Shown here piece by piece: positions 27,090 to 36,748 of a DNA stretch of 52,648 nt. Numbering within the stretch: the first letter of the stretch is position 1; the number at the start of each line of letters is the position of its first letter. The position numbers and the translations under genes are program-made. The notes below the pieces were generated by a model. That model was not told the DNA's origin. It saw only the letters and a program-made list of their open reading frames with translations, and made no database searches. Origin of the DNA: an uncultured Bacilli bacterium (lineage in GTDB: Bacteria; Bacillota_I; Bacilli_A; RF39; UBA660); assembly GCA_947625505.1 (NCBI GenBank), contig CANQON010000012.1:1-52648 (forward strand). Direction: 5' to 3'.

Positions 27090-27794
27090 TCTTATTGCGA
27101 ATACTTTTGCTCTTTCTTCACTAAATTTAGTAGCTTCTATTCCAAATTCTGATGAACTAATAGGATATATATCTTTACCATCATACTTTTCATAACTAAT
27201 TGAAGAATGAATATAAGCACATGGTTCAGCTATAGCTACATAAGATTTAACATATGATTCATCTAGGGCTGAATAACATATTGTCTCTTCTTTTGAAAAA
27301 CTACTATCTTCATTAATATGTTTTCCTATAAAATGTTCAGATTGTTTAAAATAACGTTTTCTACCATTAATATATACTGTTTCCGTATTCAATTTACTTA
27401 AACTACTTTGATTAGCATCCATATCCATTAAGCTTTTAAAACGTTTACGATATGTTACAACAACTGAGTTAGCTGTATCTTGTGCAAAATCAATTGTATA
27501 TTCTTGTGCTAAATGACTGTCTAAATTAACTAATTCAATAGTTACATATTTAGGATTAATATAATCAGGCATGAAAAATAATTTAAATAGACTTCCATTT
27601 CGACGTAATATAATTCCACGTTTATTACCTAGTATATCAACACTAGTACGAGTTTTAGTTTCTGGGCGCATAAAGAATTCAAAATTATCTTCGACAAAGC
27701 TATTAAGTTCAGGATCTATCTCACCTAAATTTAAATAAGTAAAATGATTTTTAACTATTGTAATATCTTCGCGATTTGATTTTACATTTTTCAT
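27078..27794 (-). CDS. Hypothetical 238-residue protein
   Basis: No family recognised. Mixed alpha/beta composition, no membrane helix or signal, one short basic patch ('VTYRKRFKSLM' and 'INGRKRYFKQ'). An excellent GGGAG site before ATG. It has its own promoter and terminator, and a perfect 10-bp inverted repeat lies between the -10 box and the start codon. Confidence 0.6.
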   Translation of the reverse strand: MKNVKSNREDITIVKNHFTYLNLGEIDPELNSFVEDNFEFFMRPETKTRTSVDILGNKRGIILRRNGSLFKLFFMPDYINPKYVTIELVNLDSHLAQEYTIDFAQDTANSVVVTYRKRFKSLMDMDANQSSLSKLNTETVYINGRKRYFKQSEHFIGKHINEDSSFSKEETICYSALDESYVKSYVAIAEPCAYIHSSISYEKYDGKDIYPISSSEFGIEATKFSEERAKVFAIRKDN

Positions 27795-27847
27795 AATACT
27801 CCCTCTCCCTAGGAGTATTATTATATCAGTTTTTTTAAAATTTGCAA
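27793..27847 (-). promoter_or_regulatory. Promoter plus operator-like inverted repeat of the 238-residue gene
   Basis: Minus-strand -35 TTGCAA (27842-27847), 16-bp spacer, -10 TATAAT (27820-27825). A perfect inverted repeat ATAATACTCC (27793-27802) and GGAGTATTAT (27812-27821) with a 9-nt gap runs from the edge of the -10 box to the start codon, covering the ribosome site. A repressor operator fits better than an RNA hairpin, since transcription should begin inside one arm. Confidence 0.55.
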
Positions 27848-27853
27848 CTTCTT

Positions 27854-28432
27854 TTAATCAGTTTGCCAAATTACAATATCATCATTTAATTTTCCTACTT
27901 TAGATTGATATAATGTTCCCTCTAAATACTTATATTTTCTAACAACAACATAGTTAATAATCTTACTAATATCTTCTTCATCATACGTATTAGCTTCTTT
28001 ATTAATAATCTCATATTCATCTTGAAATAGATTACCTTTAATAATAGTTGTTTTATATTGATACATTAATCTCAAAGGAATCTTTTGATCACATAACTCT
28101 AAGATAAAGTTTGCTTTTTCATCAATATCAATAACAAAATTAAACTTTAAAATATTATCATAAGCATGTCCATTAGAACAAAGTAAAGTACAATCTAACT
28201 TATGCATTTCCTCAATAATATTTTTAAAATATGTATCTTGGTCTTTAATACTTTCATCATATACATAAAAAGGTAAATTATGTTCTTGATAATTTCGATC
28301 AAATCTTATACTAAAACTTTTATTAGTCTCACTATATCTAATTAGTTCTTCTAATGTTTTTACTTCACAAAAATCATGAACATTAATATTATCGTTTAAT
28401 AATCTTTGTAAATTATTTATTTTAATACCCAT
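27854..28432 (-). CDS. Hypothetical 192-residue protein downstream of gmk
   Basis: Start set at 28432 (AAGGTGAT just before), which lies 14 nt inside the upstream reading and overlaps nothing of gmk. No family recognised. Predicted alpha/beta, soluble. Contains 'FSIRFDRNYQEHNLPFYVYD' and 'DCTLLCSNGHAYDNI', so an ATP-grasp/CoA-like or carbohydrate fold cannot be excluded. Follows gmk by 13 nt, so the two are co-transcribed. Confidence 0.55.
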   Translation of the reverse strand: MGIKINNLQRLLNDNINVHDFCEVKTLEELIRYSETNKSFSIRFDRNYQEHNLPFYVYDESIKDQDTYFKNIIEEMHKLDCTLLCSNGHAYDNILKFNFVIDIDEKANFILELCDQKIPLRLMYQYKTTIIKGNLFQDEYEIINKEANTYDEEDISKIINYVVVRKYKYLEGTLYQSKVGKLNDDIVIWQTD

Positions 28433-28445
28433 TTTATCACCTTTT

Positions 28446-29126
28446 TTATTCAATAACGCGTTTTGTATTATCGAATTCTTTATCCATTAAGAATTCATGA
28501 ATAATCTCTTCTTCATTTTCAACAGCTATTTCTTCAATACGATCTACTCGTAATTTTTCACTTATTAAAATAGCTTCAACTTTCGCAACGGAATCTTGTA
28601 AATCATCATTTACGACAACATAATTATAATTAGTTACTTGATTTATCTCTTGATAAGCATGACGGAATCTTTCTACTATCTGCTCATTATTTTCATCTCC
28701 ACGTAATTTAATTCTTCTTTTAACTTCTTCCATACTAGGAGCCATAATAAAAATCAAAATAGTTTCTGGGAATTTTTCTTTAATTTGTTTTGCTCCTTGA
28801 ACATCTATTTCTAAAATAACATCTTTACCCGTATCTAATTGTTTAATAATTTCTTTTTTAGGTGTTCCATAATAATCACCATAATGTACTTTCGCATATT
28901 CTAAGAATTCATCATTTTTTATCTTTTCTTCAAATTCTTCTCTTGTTACAAAGTAATAATCAACACCATCTATTTCATGTTCTCTTTTAGGTCTAGATGT
29001 ATAAGATACTGATAAAACAATATCATTATGTCTTTCTAATAGTTTCTTTATAACAGTACCTTTACCTGCACAAGTTGTTCCTGAAATAATTATTAATGAT
29101 CCTTGTTTTTTTGTTTTAATCATCAT
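28446..29126 (-). CDS. gmk: Guanylate kinase
   Basis: GMP to GDP, essential nucleotide metabolism. P-loop 'IIISGTTCAGKGTVIKKL' (family: SGPSGAGKGTV, here with a variant TTC in place of PSG), GMP-binding 'SVSYTSRPKREHEIDGVDYY' and 'VILEIDVQGAKQIKEKFP' are intact. At 226 residues it is ~20 longer than usual because of an acidic C-terminal tail after 'LISEKLRVDRI'. The Cys in the P-loop is unusual but keeps the GKG core. Confidence 0.95.
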   Translation of the reverse strand: MMIKTKKQGSLIIISGTTCAGKGTVIKKLLERHNDIVLSVSYTSRPKREHEIDGVDYYFVTREEFEEKIKNDEFLEYAKVHYGDYYGTPKKEIIKQLDTGKDVILEIDVQGAKQIKEKFPETILIFIMAPSMEEVKRRIKLRGDENNEQIVERFRHAYQEINQVTNYNYVVVNDDLQDSVAKVEAILISEKLRVDRIEEIAVENEEEIIHEFLMDKEFDNTKRVIE

Positions 29127-29160
29127 ATTCCCTCTTTCTATAATATGATTATATCATCAT

Positions 29161-29189
29161 TTGACTTTTTTTATTAAAGATTTTATAAT
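29161..29189 (+). promoter_or_regulatory. Plus-strand sigma-A promoter
   Basis: -35 TTGACT (29161-29166), 17-bp spacer, perfect -10 TATAAT (29184-29189), then AAGGGGG before the ATG at 29216. One of the best promoters in the window. It diverges from gmk. Confidence 0.8.
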
Positions 29190-29215
29190 ATTTCACGCTT
29201 TAAGGGGGAAATATT

Positions 29216-30259
29216 ATGAAAATACCAAGTATTATCGAAGCCGAAATGGACGCTAAAGAAATGATTAAAGGAATTAATAATGGTTGGAATGGTAACTTTA
29301 GTGAATACACTCGTTTTTATCATGTAGCTACGGAAGATATTCAAACATATATAAAGCATATGAATAGTTCATTTAAGACAACACTAACTATTGGAGCTTC
29401 TGGTGATCAAGGTGTTGCCGCTAGTGTTAAAGGAGCTAAAGACGTATATTTATTTGATATTAATCGTGCTGATATCTACTTTTTAGTTTTAAAAAAAGTA
29501 GCTTTAGAAAATTTAAGACGTAAAGATTTTTTAGACTTTTTAGTAGCAGAAAATAATGGCATAATATTAGAATATCGCTTATATGAAAAAATTAAAGATA
29601 AGCTTCCATTACCTATTAATATTTTTTGGAGTATTCTTTATAAATATTTTAACTATAATAATGCTTTTATGTCTGAAGAATTATTTCGTTCTCCTTGGAA
29701 ACATGCTAAAATGGCAAAAATAGTTAATGGATATTATACTAATAATCAAACATATTATGAAGCCCAACAAAAAGTTCAAGAATCAACATGGCATTTTATT
29801 CCAGGAGACTTTTATGATTTACACAAAAACTTACCTGCAAATATAAATTTTGATGCTATGATCTTATCTAATTTATATGAATATTTAAATTTTGGTCAAG
29901 ATATGAATGCTAGTAATGCTAAAAAATATGTCAGATATATTAAAGATGAATTAATGCCTAGATTAAATACCAATGGCGAACTTATGGCAGCCTATTTATG
30001 TCGTTATGATGATGAAGTAGATAAATTTATTAGTCAAAGTTTAATAGATAATCCTGATGGATGGGCACCTAGTGATGATGTATTAAGAGGATTACAAAAC
30101 TTTGAATCTTATTTCACAGGGTATACAGGTCAAAATATATCATATCATTATTTATTAAATGAATTAGATGGCATGAATTATCAAAAAGTAAAAACAAAAT
30201 GGTCAGGATATGGTATGAGTAGTGCTAAAACAGATTTAGCTATTATCATAAAAAAATAA
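29216..30259 (+). CDS. DUF3419-like putative SAM-dependent transferase
   Basis: 347 residues. 'TTLTIGASGDQGVAASVKGA' followed by 'VYLFDINRADIYFLVLKKVA' matches the SAM-binding core of DUF3419/BtaA-like proteins (TIxSxGD...VxAVDxNPxQ), which transfer the 3-amino-3-carboxypropyl group of SAM to a lipid in betaine-lipid synthesis. The middle 'NFDAMILSNLYEYL' fits the later strand of such folds. The lipid role is not shown by sequence. One of only two plus-strand genes in the window. Confidence 0.55.
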   Translation: MKIPSIIEAEMDAKEMIKGINNGWNGNFSEYTRFYHVATEDIQTYIKHMNSSFKTTLTIGASGDQGVAASVKGAKDVYLFDINRADIYFLVLKKVALENLRRKDFLDFLVAENNGIILEYRLYEKIKDKLPLPINIFWSILYKYFNYNNAFMSEELFRSPWKHAKMAKIVNGYYTNNQTYYEAQQKVQESTWHFIPGDFYDLHKNLPANINFDAMILSNLYEYLNFGQDMNASNAKKYVRYIKDELMPRLNTNGELMAAYLCRYDDEVDKFISQSLIDNPDGWAPSDDVLRGLQNFESYFTGYTGQNISYHYLLNELDGMNYQKVKTKWSGYGMSSAKTDLAIIIKK

Positions 30260-30265
30260 TTTACT

Positions 30266-30295
30266 TTAACTCCTTAGTTATGTTATCATTATAAT
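30266..30295 (+). promoter_or_regulatory. Promoter of the plus-strand lipoprotein gene
   Basis: -35 TTAACT (30266-30271), 18-bp spacer, perfect -10 TATAAT (30290-30295), then GAGGAG before the ATG at 30311. Confidence 0.6.
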
Positions 30296-30310
30296 GAGGA
30301 GTGAATAAAA

Positions 30311-30739
30311 ATGAAAAGAATAATTACAAGCAGTTTATTAATTACGATGGTTTGTTTCCTATTAGTTGGATGTGGTGAAAAGAAAGTTACTTGTACCAAA
30401 GAAGATAAGAGTGATAATTTAACACAAACAGAAACAATTACAGGAACTTTTAAAGATGATAAAGTTAATAAACTAGATGTTAAGGTTGATTTAAAGTTAG
30501 AGGGAGATTACTTGACAAATATTGATAGCATTTATTCTTCTATAAAAACACAATATGAAGCTTTACAAGAAGATGGAATTGCTATTAAAACATCTAAGGG
30601 TAAAGATAGTATATCCGTAAAGATTACTATGACTCCTGGTAAAATGAGTTCAGATAATGACTTAAGCGTTATTGATGATGAAGCAACTGCTGATAACATG
30701 AAAAAAGAATTTGAAGAACTAGGTTATACATGTAAATAA
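30311..30739 (+). CDS. Lipoprotein, possibly YehR/DUF1307-like
   Basis: 142 residues. Signal 'ITMVCFLLVGCGEK' with lipobox Cys at about 21. The mature part carries two more Cys (VTCTK and the penultimate C in YTCK) that could form a disulfide between the ends. 'TITGTFKDDKVNKLDVKVDL' recalls the DUF1307/YehR lipoprotein group, but this is a weak match. Separate promoter from its upstream neighbour, shared bidirectional terminator with the gene opposite. Confidence 0.7.
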   Translation: MKRIITSSLLITMVCFLLVGCGEKKVTCTKEDKSDNLTQTETITGTFKDDKVNKLDVKVDLKLEGDYLTNIDSIYSSIKTQYEALQEDGIAIKTSKGKDSISVKITMTPGKMSSDNDLSVIDDEATADNMKKEFEELGYTCK

Positions 30740-30761
30740 AAGACACATAGGTGTCTTTTTT
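30738..30761. terminator. Bidirectional terminator
   Basis: Stem AGACAC/GTGTCT with a 4-nt loop, T-runs on both sides. It serves both the plus-strand lipoprotein gene and the convergent gene at 30761. Confidence 0.8.
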
Positions 30762-31192
30762 TATAAATATTCTTTTAATTTAGCTATTTCATCTTGTTGG
30801 AATTTAGCATATTCTTTAGCTAATTTTAATATTTTTTTATCAGCTTTATCTTTATAATTATTTATTTTAGTATCAACATCAATACTACCCATTGTTAATC
30901 CTTCAATTAACATATGCGCAATAGCAGCATCACTATTGTCATTTTTTACTTCTTTTTTAATACCCATTTTAGATGCCATTTTAGACATCATACTACCTCC
31001 ATCTAAATTAACATCTTTAGCTAACTTTTTACTAGCTTTATAATATTTCTCATATAGTTTTAATTCATCGCTAATAATACTTTTTATCTTATTTTCTTTT
31101 TCTTTTAAATCTTTTAATAAATCTTCTAATGCATTTTTACCCATTTCACTAGACTGATATATAAATTCTAAAAGTTCTAAATTTTCATCCAT
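30761..31192 (-). CDS. Hypothetical ferritin-like four-helix protein
   Basis: 143 residues, all helical. The pattern 'FIYQSSEMGKNALEDLLKDL', 'GGSMMSKMASKMGIK' and 'AAIAHMLIEGLTMGSID' is common to a group of uncharacterised Firmicutes proteins with a ferritin-like (DUF2383-like) bundle. Metal ligands are not evident. Function unknown. Independent unit between addA and the plus-strand lipoprotein gene. Confidence 0.55.
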   Translation of the reverse strand: MDENLELLEFIYQSSEMGKNALEDLLKDLKEKENKIKSIISDELKLYEKYYKASKKLAKDVNLDGGSMMSKMASKMGIKKEVKNDNSDAAIAHMLIEGLTMGSIDVDTKINNYKDKADKKILKLAKEYAKFQQDEIAKLKEYL

Positions 31193-31217
31193 AATATCAC
31201 CATTAATAATATTAACG

Positions 31218-31250
31218 AAAAAAAGAAATTAATACTAATTAATTTCTTTT
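31218..31250 (-). terminator. Rho-independent terminator of addBA
   Basis: Stem AAGAAATTAAT/ATTAATTTCTT with a 4-nt loop and T-run on the minus strand, overlapping the addA stop codon. Confidence 0.8.
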
Positions 31251-34200
31251 ATTTCTCCTTCAATAATGGAATATAAATATAAATTAATAGGTTTATCAAT
31301 TTTAGTACTAATATAGTCTCTATATCCTTTTAATTGTTTAATATATTCTTCACTAGATACATCTTTTAACTTATAATCAATAATATTAACATAATCATCA
31401 TATTCAATCATAAGATCAATAATACCATGATACAAAGTATCATCTTTATCATACATAAATTCTAGTTCTTTATATATTTTAGCTTGATTTAGATTTTTCA
31501 TTAATTCATGGTGTAATAAAGTTTCTATTTTGCTATCAATAAATGTATCACCTGTTGGCTTATAATTTAAGAAATCTATATGTTCTAATATCTCATGAAC
31601 TTTAGTACCAAAATTCATATTCTTTTTAATATCATTCGTAACTAATTCATGCGTATGTTTAGAAAAACTTGCTTCTTTAATTTCTTCTGATGTATCCATT
31701 ATTTCTTCAACTATAAAATGATTATCTGAAGAATTAATATCGAGATCTTTTTCTTTAGTAAATAAATAGTCTTTAGTTAATCCTAAGGTAGCTAAATCTA
31801 AATCATGATAATATCTTTCTAGATATTTCTTAACTGATGTCATAATATTCGCAAATGAACGATATTTAAGTCTTACATAGTTTTCAATAGCACCATTATC
31901 TTCTTTACCAATATCCATGATATCACTTTTTGGCAAAATCATAATCATTTTTTCTTTAGCTCTCGTAAGAGCAACATAAAACAATCTTATTTTTTCGGAT
32001 ATTTCCTCTAACATATAATTATTTTTTAATAATTCTTTATATATTGTTTGATTAATACCTTCTTCAAAATAAGGAGTAATAATTCCATACTTAGGACTAA
32101 AAGTAAAGGCATCTTTAATATCACTAATATTGAATGTTTTATATAAACCACTAAAATAACATATATGATACTCTAATCCTTTAGATTTATGAATAGTCAT
32201 TATTTTAACACTATTTGTATCACTACTACCTGTACTATATTTTATTTCATAATTATCTTTTACTAATGTATCAAGATAATCATTAAATTTGAAGATATCA
32301 TAACCAAGCGAACTTAAGTTGCTTGCTAACTCCTGTAGTTTTTGAATTCTAACTAAGCCATCAGTTATTCCACCTACTTCAAGCATTTTTTCATAATAAT
32401 TGGTTTTGGTAATAATTATTTCAATTAATTCTTTAGGAGTAAGAGCATTAATATCAATATCACTAAATATCTGATATATATCCATATCCTTAAAGCAATT
32501 ATTAACAAAACAATCTAAAATATCATTATCTTTATATCTAAATAAGAAACTACGAGCTACACTCATAAATGCATACTTAAATAAAGTATCATATGTATGG
32601 GTATTTATTTTAATTATAAGTGTAACAATATTTTTTATAATACTAATATCATCACTATTATTTAATGTTTCATCTTTATATAAAGTTAAAGGTATACCTA
32701 AATATTCAAAGATTTTTTTATATAAATCAAAATCAGATGTTCGATCCATAAGAATAACAAAATCCTTATATTGGACATCTTTAAGTACTTTTTTGCCTTT
32801 ATCAAATACTTGAAATTTACTATTTACTTTATCTTTAATATCTTTGGCTATCGCAAATATTTCTATCTCAGCCTTACTAAATATTGAAGTACTAGGATCA
32901 TATTCTAAAATATCTAAATTATAATCTTGATTAGTTTTACCTTGTTCAATATATGAAGTATTACCAAATACCATTCGATGAGATTCTTGATATTCAGCCC
33001 CACCTATTAGATCATCCATTACTAAATCAAATATTTCATTAATATTATTTAAAACCATATCACGTGATCTAAAGTTCTTAACTAAGTCAATTTTTCTTCC
33101 ACCTTTTTCGTGACTATAGTTATCATATTTTTCTTTAAAGATATATGGGTTAGCATTTCTAAAGCGATAAATAGATTGTTTAATATCCCCTACCATATAA
33201 ACATTATTATTAGCAATTAAATTAATAAATGTTTCTTGTAAATCATTAGTATCTTGATATTCATCAACTAATATTTCTTTTAAAGAATCTCTTACTTCCT
33301 TACATATATCTGGATTATCTTTTAATACTTTGATTGCTAGTATAGCAATATCATTAAATTCATACATTTCATTATCTTCTTTAAAAGTTCTAATACGCTT
33401 TAAATATCCTTTTAAAATATTAATTAATGTTATCGTATTTTCTTTCGTCTTTAATATATCACTAATTACTTTTTCTTTAGATCCATAACTAAGTAATTCA
33501 TTAATTTCTTTAATGAATTTAGAAATGCTTTCTTTATAATTTTTAACCTCATCTTCACTACCTCTAGGTAAACTAGGTAGTTTGATATCTTGATATAGTA
33601 AGACTTCATCTAAAGAAGTAGCCTGATATAGATTACCTAAATTAGAAATAACTTTATCGTAATAATCACTATCAAGCATATGACAAAGAATATTTACTCG
33701 ACTTTGTAATTCTTTAATTTTATCTAAAATTAATTTCTCATACTCACAAGCACGTTCTTCTAAATACTTAGGATCAAAAAAGCGATTAAGATAACCATCT
33801 AAATAGCTATCAACATCAGGTAACATTGCTAATTTAGAAACAATAGTCATAAAGTAATCTTTTAAATTTTGATCATCACGCGTACAAAAATCATTAATTA
33901 GTTTTAAAAAGTTTTCATCATTATCTTCATATAATTTATCAAAGACTTCATCCATGATACGTCTTTTTTCCATCGTTATTAAAGTATCTTCTACAATACT
34001 AATATTATTAGAAATATTAAGTAGATAGTGATATTTCTTAACGATTGATAAAGCATAACTATCAAATGTTGTGATATAAGCTTGATCAATGAGATTTAAC
34101 TCTTCTTTCATATTATTGTCTTTTAAAGAAGAACGAATTCTTTCTTTCATTTCACCTGCAGCTGCCTTAGTAAAAGTTAAAATAAGTAGTTCATTAATAT

Positions 34201-34336
34201 GAATGCCTTGTTCTATTTTCTTGATAACACGTTCCGTTAAAACAGCTGTTTTACCACTACCTGCTCCTGCACTAACGATAATATTACTACCAGTTTCATA
34301 GATAGCTTCCTCTTGTTCTTTAGTCCAACTAGGCAT
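31235..34336 (-). CDS. addA: ATP-dependent helicase/nuclease subunit A
   Basis: UvrD-type helicase with a C-terminal RecB-type nuclease, for double-strand break repair with AddB. About 1033 residues from the ATG at 34336 (GGGGGTGA upstream); the reading from 34345 begins with GTG. Motif I 'VSAGAGSGKTAVLTERV', motif II 'LVDEYQDTND', motif III-IV 'VGDIKQSIYRFR', motif V 'IMTIHKSKGLEY', motif VI 'RLFYVALTRAKEK'. Nuclease motif 'GIIDLMIEYDDYVNIIDYKL' at the C-terminus. Shorter than B. subtilis AddA (~1230). Overlaps the end of addB. Confidence 0.95.
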   Translation of the reverse strand: MPSWTKEQEEAIYETGSNIIVSAGAGSGKTAVLTERVIKKIEQGIHINELLILTFTKAAAGEMKERIRSSLKDNNMKEELNLIDQAYITTFDSYALSIVKKYHYLLNISNNISIVEDTLITMEKRRIMDEVFDKLYEDNDENFLKLINDFCTRDDQNLKDYFMTIVSKLAMLPDVDSYLDGYLNRFFDPKYLEERACEYEKLILDKIKELQSRVNILCHMLDSDYYDKVISNLGNLYQATSLDEVLLYQDIKLPSLPRGSEDEVKNYKESISKFIKEINELLSYGSKEKVISDILKTKENTITLINILKGYLKRIRTFKEDNEMYEFNDIAILAIKVLKDNPDICKEVRDSLKEILVDEYQDTNDLQETFINLIANNNVYMVGDIKQSIYRFRNANPYIFKEKYDNYSHEKGGRKIDLVKNFRSRDMVLNNINEIFDLVMDDLIGGAEYQESHRMVFGNTSYIEQGKTNQDYNLDILEYDPSTSIFSKAEIEIFAIAKDIKDKVNSKFQVFDKGKKVLKDVQYKDFVILMDRTSDFDLYKKIFEYLGIPLTLYKDETLNNSDDISIIKNIVTLIIKINTHTYDTLFKYAFMSVARSFLFRYKDNDILDCFVNNCFKDMDIYQIFSDIDINALTPKELIEIIITKTNYYEKMLEVGGITDGLVRIQKLQELASNLSSLGYDIFKFNDYLDTLVKDNYEIKYSTGSSDTNSVKIMTIHKSKGLEYHICYFSGLYKTFNISDIKDAFTFSPKYGIITPYFEEGINQTIYKELLKNNYMLEEISEKIRLFYVALTRAKEKMIMILPKSDIMDIGKEDNGAIENYVRLKYRSFANIMTSVKKYLERYYHDLDLATLGLTKDYLFTKEKDLDINSSDNHFIVEEIMDTSEEIKEASFSKHTHELVTNDIKKNMNFGTKVHEILEHIDFLNYKPTGDTFIDSKIETLLHHELMKNLNQAKIYKELEFMYDKDDTLYHGIIDLMIEYDDYVNIIDYKLKDVSSEEYIKQLKGYRDYISTKIDKPINLYLYSIIEGEIKEIN

Positions 34337-36686
34337 GATCTTCACCCCCTAAGAAAGATAAATCTTTATATTCTTTTAAATTAACAATATCTTTCTCCGT
34401 ATGAAAACATATATCTTTAAAAGAACAAAATTCACACCCTAAGTTATCGTCTCCTACTCTTTTAGGATTAATTGTAAACTCACCATTAGTTATTTTTTTG
34501 GCTGATTCTTTAATCTTATCTTCTACTAAAGCTTCTAAAGCATTTATTTCATCATCACTTAATACTTTAGAATATGCATAAAAGCCTTTAGAACTCATTT
34601 TTAATCCTTTAATTACTTTACTATCAGTATAACTATCATCAAAAGCACTTATAATATTTTCATTTTGATTACTATATCCTTGAAGTAATAAGTTATCTTT
34701 CTTTAACTCTAAATAAGAATGCTTATGATCAGCTTTTATTTCATTATGTAATATCTTTTGAAGATAGAAACCTGCTACTTCAATATTATTGAACTTTGGA
34801 TGATGTTTAGCTAAGAAGATATATATAGGTAGTTGCATCTCGATACCATAAATAGCATTATTAAGTTTTAAATTAGGATTACCTGTCTTATAATCTATAA
34901 TCGCTACTACAAACTTATCACCAATTTGTTTATATTTTAATTTATCTATAATGCCCATAAAAGTAACATTGATATTACCCTCTAAATTAACATATACTTT
35001 TTCTTCATATAATTCTTCATCTAAACTAGTATGACTATTATGTTCTTTTATTGTATCAATAATAAATCTTAAATCCTCTTTAAGTTTTTTTATAAAGAAT
35101 TTTTCTTTATTACTTAATTCTTTAGTTATGTAATTATCAAAACAAGTATCATAATCAAAATCCTCTTTAAAAGCATTAGATAAAACATAGTGAAATAAAT
35201 TACCAATTAACTGCATAAAGGTTTCTTCATAAATATTAAGTTTTAAAATATTACCTACATAATATCTAAAAGCACAACGATTATAATTATCTAAACTAGA
35301 ATATGATAATAATAATTTATTATCTAAATACTTATTTAACAGAGATGTATCAATACCTGTAAATTTATTATCATAAACACGATACTTAATATCTTTATAA
35401 TGATTATGTAAATAAGTTAAATTAGGAGTTATTGTTCCATAATTATTAAATAGATCTAAACTAGAACCTAATAATAATTTATTATATAGATTAGAATGGG
35501 TATATTCTATATTATAATCATTAATAATAGGATACTTTAACTCTTCATTAATATTACTTATCGTATAAGTATCTGTTAATGTTTTTTCTTTATAAGAAAT
35601 AATTAAACTATTATATCTTTTAATTGTTTTAATCGTATGATCTTTCTCATTAAGATTATTTAGATAAGAAGTTTCAATATCTAATATTTCTTTTTCTTTA
35701 TCACTTAAATAATCTTCATCTTTATAGATAATAGGAATACTACCTTGGTTAAATCCTAATAAAAAGACATATTCATCTTCATTAGGTATCTCTCCAAATT
35801 TAATCTCTCTAACACTATTGGTCTTAAGGATACTTTTAATCTTACTATTTTTTATATCATGAATAATTAATTCTTTAACATCTAGATAATTATCACACCA
35901 AGTATAATTATTACATATGTTAATAAGCATATTATAGATATCTACTTCTTTATCACTTAAGTTCTTCTTTAAAGTATCTAATGTTTTACTAATATCTTTA
36001 TCATATAGCTCTATAAATCTTTGAACTATATTAGTTCCATAAATATCATATGCATCATCTAATGTAATCGCAATATTAAAGAATTTAAATATTCTTTTAA
36101 TAAGTAATCGATATTCATCATTTAAATTAGTAAGATAAATTTTATTTATATCAATACCCTTTTTAATAAGTTCTACTATTTTAGTAGCTACAAAACTTAT
36201 TTCATCATCTATCGTTTTAAAAGCATATATACTATTTATATTCTCTTTATCTTTATCACAAATAACAGTATAATCTTTAACTATCTTTTTAATAATATTA
36301 GGAATATAATCCATATTATATATAATAATCTTTTTATTTTTTAAATAATCTTTAAATAAATTATTTTTATCTAATAAATGTTGACTATCTAAATCTTTCT
36401 TAATTTTAAGTAATAAATCTATTTTCTTATTATTAGACTTCTTATCAACATAATATAAATTATTTAAATATATTAAAGCAATATCATATTTTACATGATA
36501 TTTCGTCATAACATAATAAATTGTTTCTTCATCATATGTATAATAGTAATTATCCAATAATTCTTTAGATGTCATAATACGTGTATTAACAACTTTATTT
36601 AAGCTACTTAAATATTTAATAACTCTTTTCTTATTACAACTATCTGTAATAATAATACTATTATCCATAGCTAAGTTCTCATTCAT
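34329..36686 (-). CDS. addB: ATP-dependent helicase/nuclease subunit B, compact form
   Basis: 785 residues, well below B. subtilis AddB (~1166). C-terminal nuclease with 'LSYSSLDNYNRCAFRYYV', 'FMGIIDKLKYKQIG', 'VAIIDYKTGNPNL' (catalytic D..K) and the Fe-S Cys set: C in 'NRCAFRYY' plus 'CEFCSFKDICFH'. The N-terminal helicase-like half has no Walker A (no GxxGxGKT/S), unlike B. subtilis AddB. It probably serves as scaffold and nuclease while AddA powers translocation. First gene of the pair, with GGTGAT before its ATG. Confidence 0.85.
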   Translation of the reverse strand: MNENLAMDNSIIITDSCNKKRVIKYLSSLNKVVNTRIMTSKELLDNYYYTYDEETIYYVMTKYHVKYDIALIYLNNLYYVDKKSNNKKIDLLLKIKKDLDSQHLLDKNNLFKDYLKNKKIIIYNMDYIPNIIKKIVKDYTVICDKDKENINSIYAFKTIDDEISFVATKIVELIKKGIDINKIYLTNLNDEYRLLIKRIFKFFNIAITLDDAYDIYGTNIVQRFIELYDKDISKTLDTLKKNLSDKEVDIYNMLINICNNYTWCDNYLDVKELIIHDIKNSKIKSILKTNSVREIKFGEIPNEDEYVFLLGFNQGSIPIIYKDEDYLSDKEKEILDIETSYLNNLNEKDHTIKTIKRYNSLIISYKEKTLTDTYTISNINEELKYPIINDYNIEYTHSNLYNKLLLGSSLDLFNNYGTITPNLTYLHNHYKDIKYRVYDNKFTGIDTSLLNKYLDNKLLLSYSSLDNYNRCAFRYYVGNILKLNIYEETFMQLIGNLFHYVLSNAFKEDFDYDTCFDNYITKELSNKEKFFIKKLKEDLRFIIDTIKEHNSHTSLDEELYEEKVYVNLEGNINVTFMGIIDKLKYKQIGDKFVVAIIDYKTGNPNLKLNNAIYGIEMQLPIYIFLAKHHPKFNNIEVAGFYLQKILHNEIKADHKHSYLELKKDNLLLQGYSNQNENIISAFDDSYTDSKVIKGLKMSSKGFYAYSKVLSDDEINALEALVEDKIKESAKKITNGEFTINPKRVGDDNLGCEFCSFKDICFHTEKDIVNLKEYKDLSFLGGEDHA

Positions 36687-36720
36687 ACGATCACCAATTA
36701 AATTATATCATATTAGCATC

Positions 36721-36748
36721 AAAAAAAAGTTATCAATGATAACTTTTT
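36721..36748 (-). terminator. Rho-independent terminator of the rhodanese gene
   Basis: Stem AAAAAGTTATCA/TGATAACTTTTT with a T-run on the minus strand. Confidence 0.8.
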
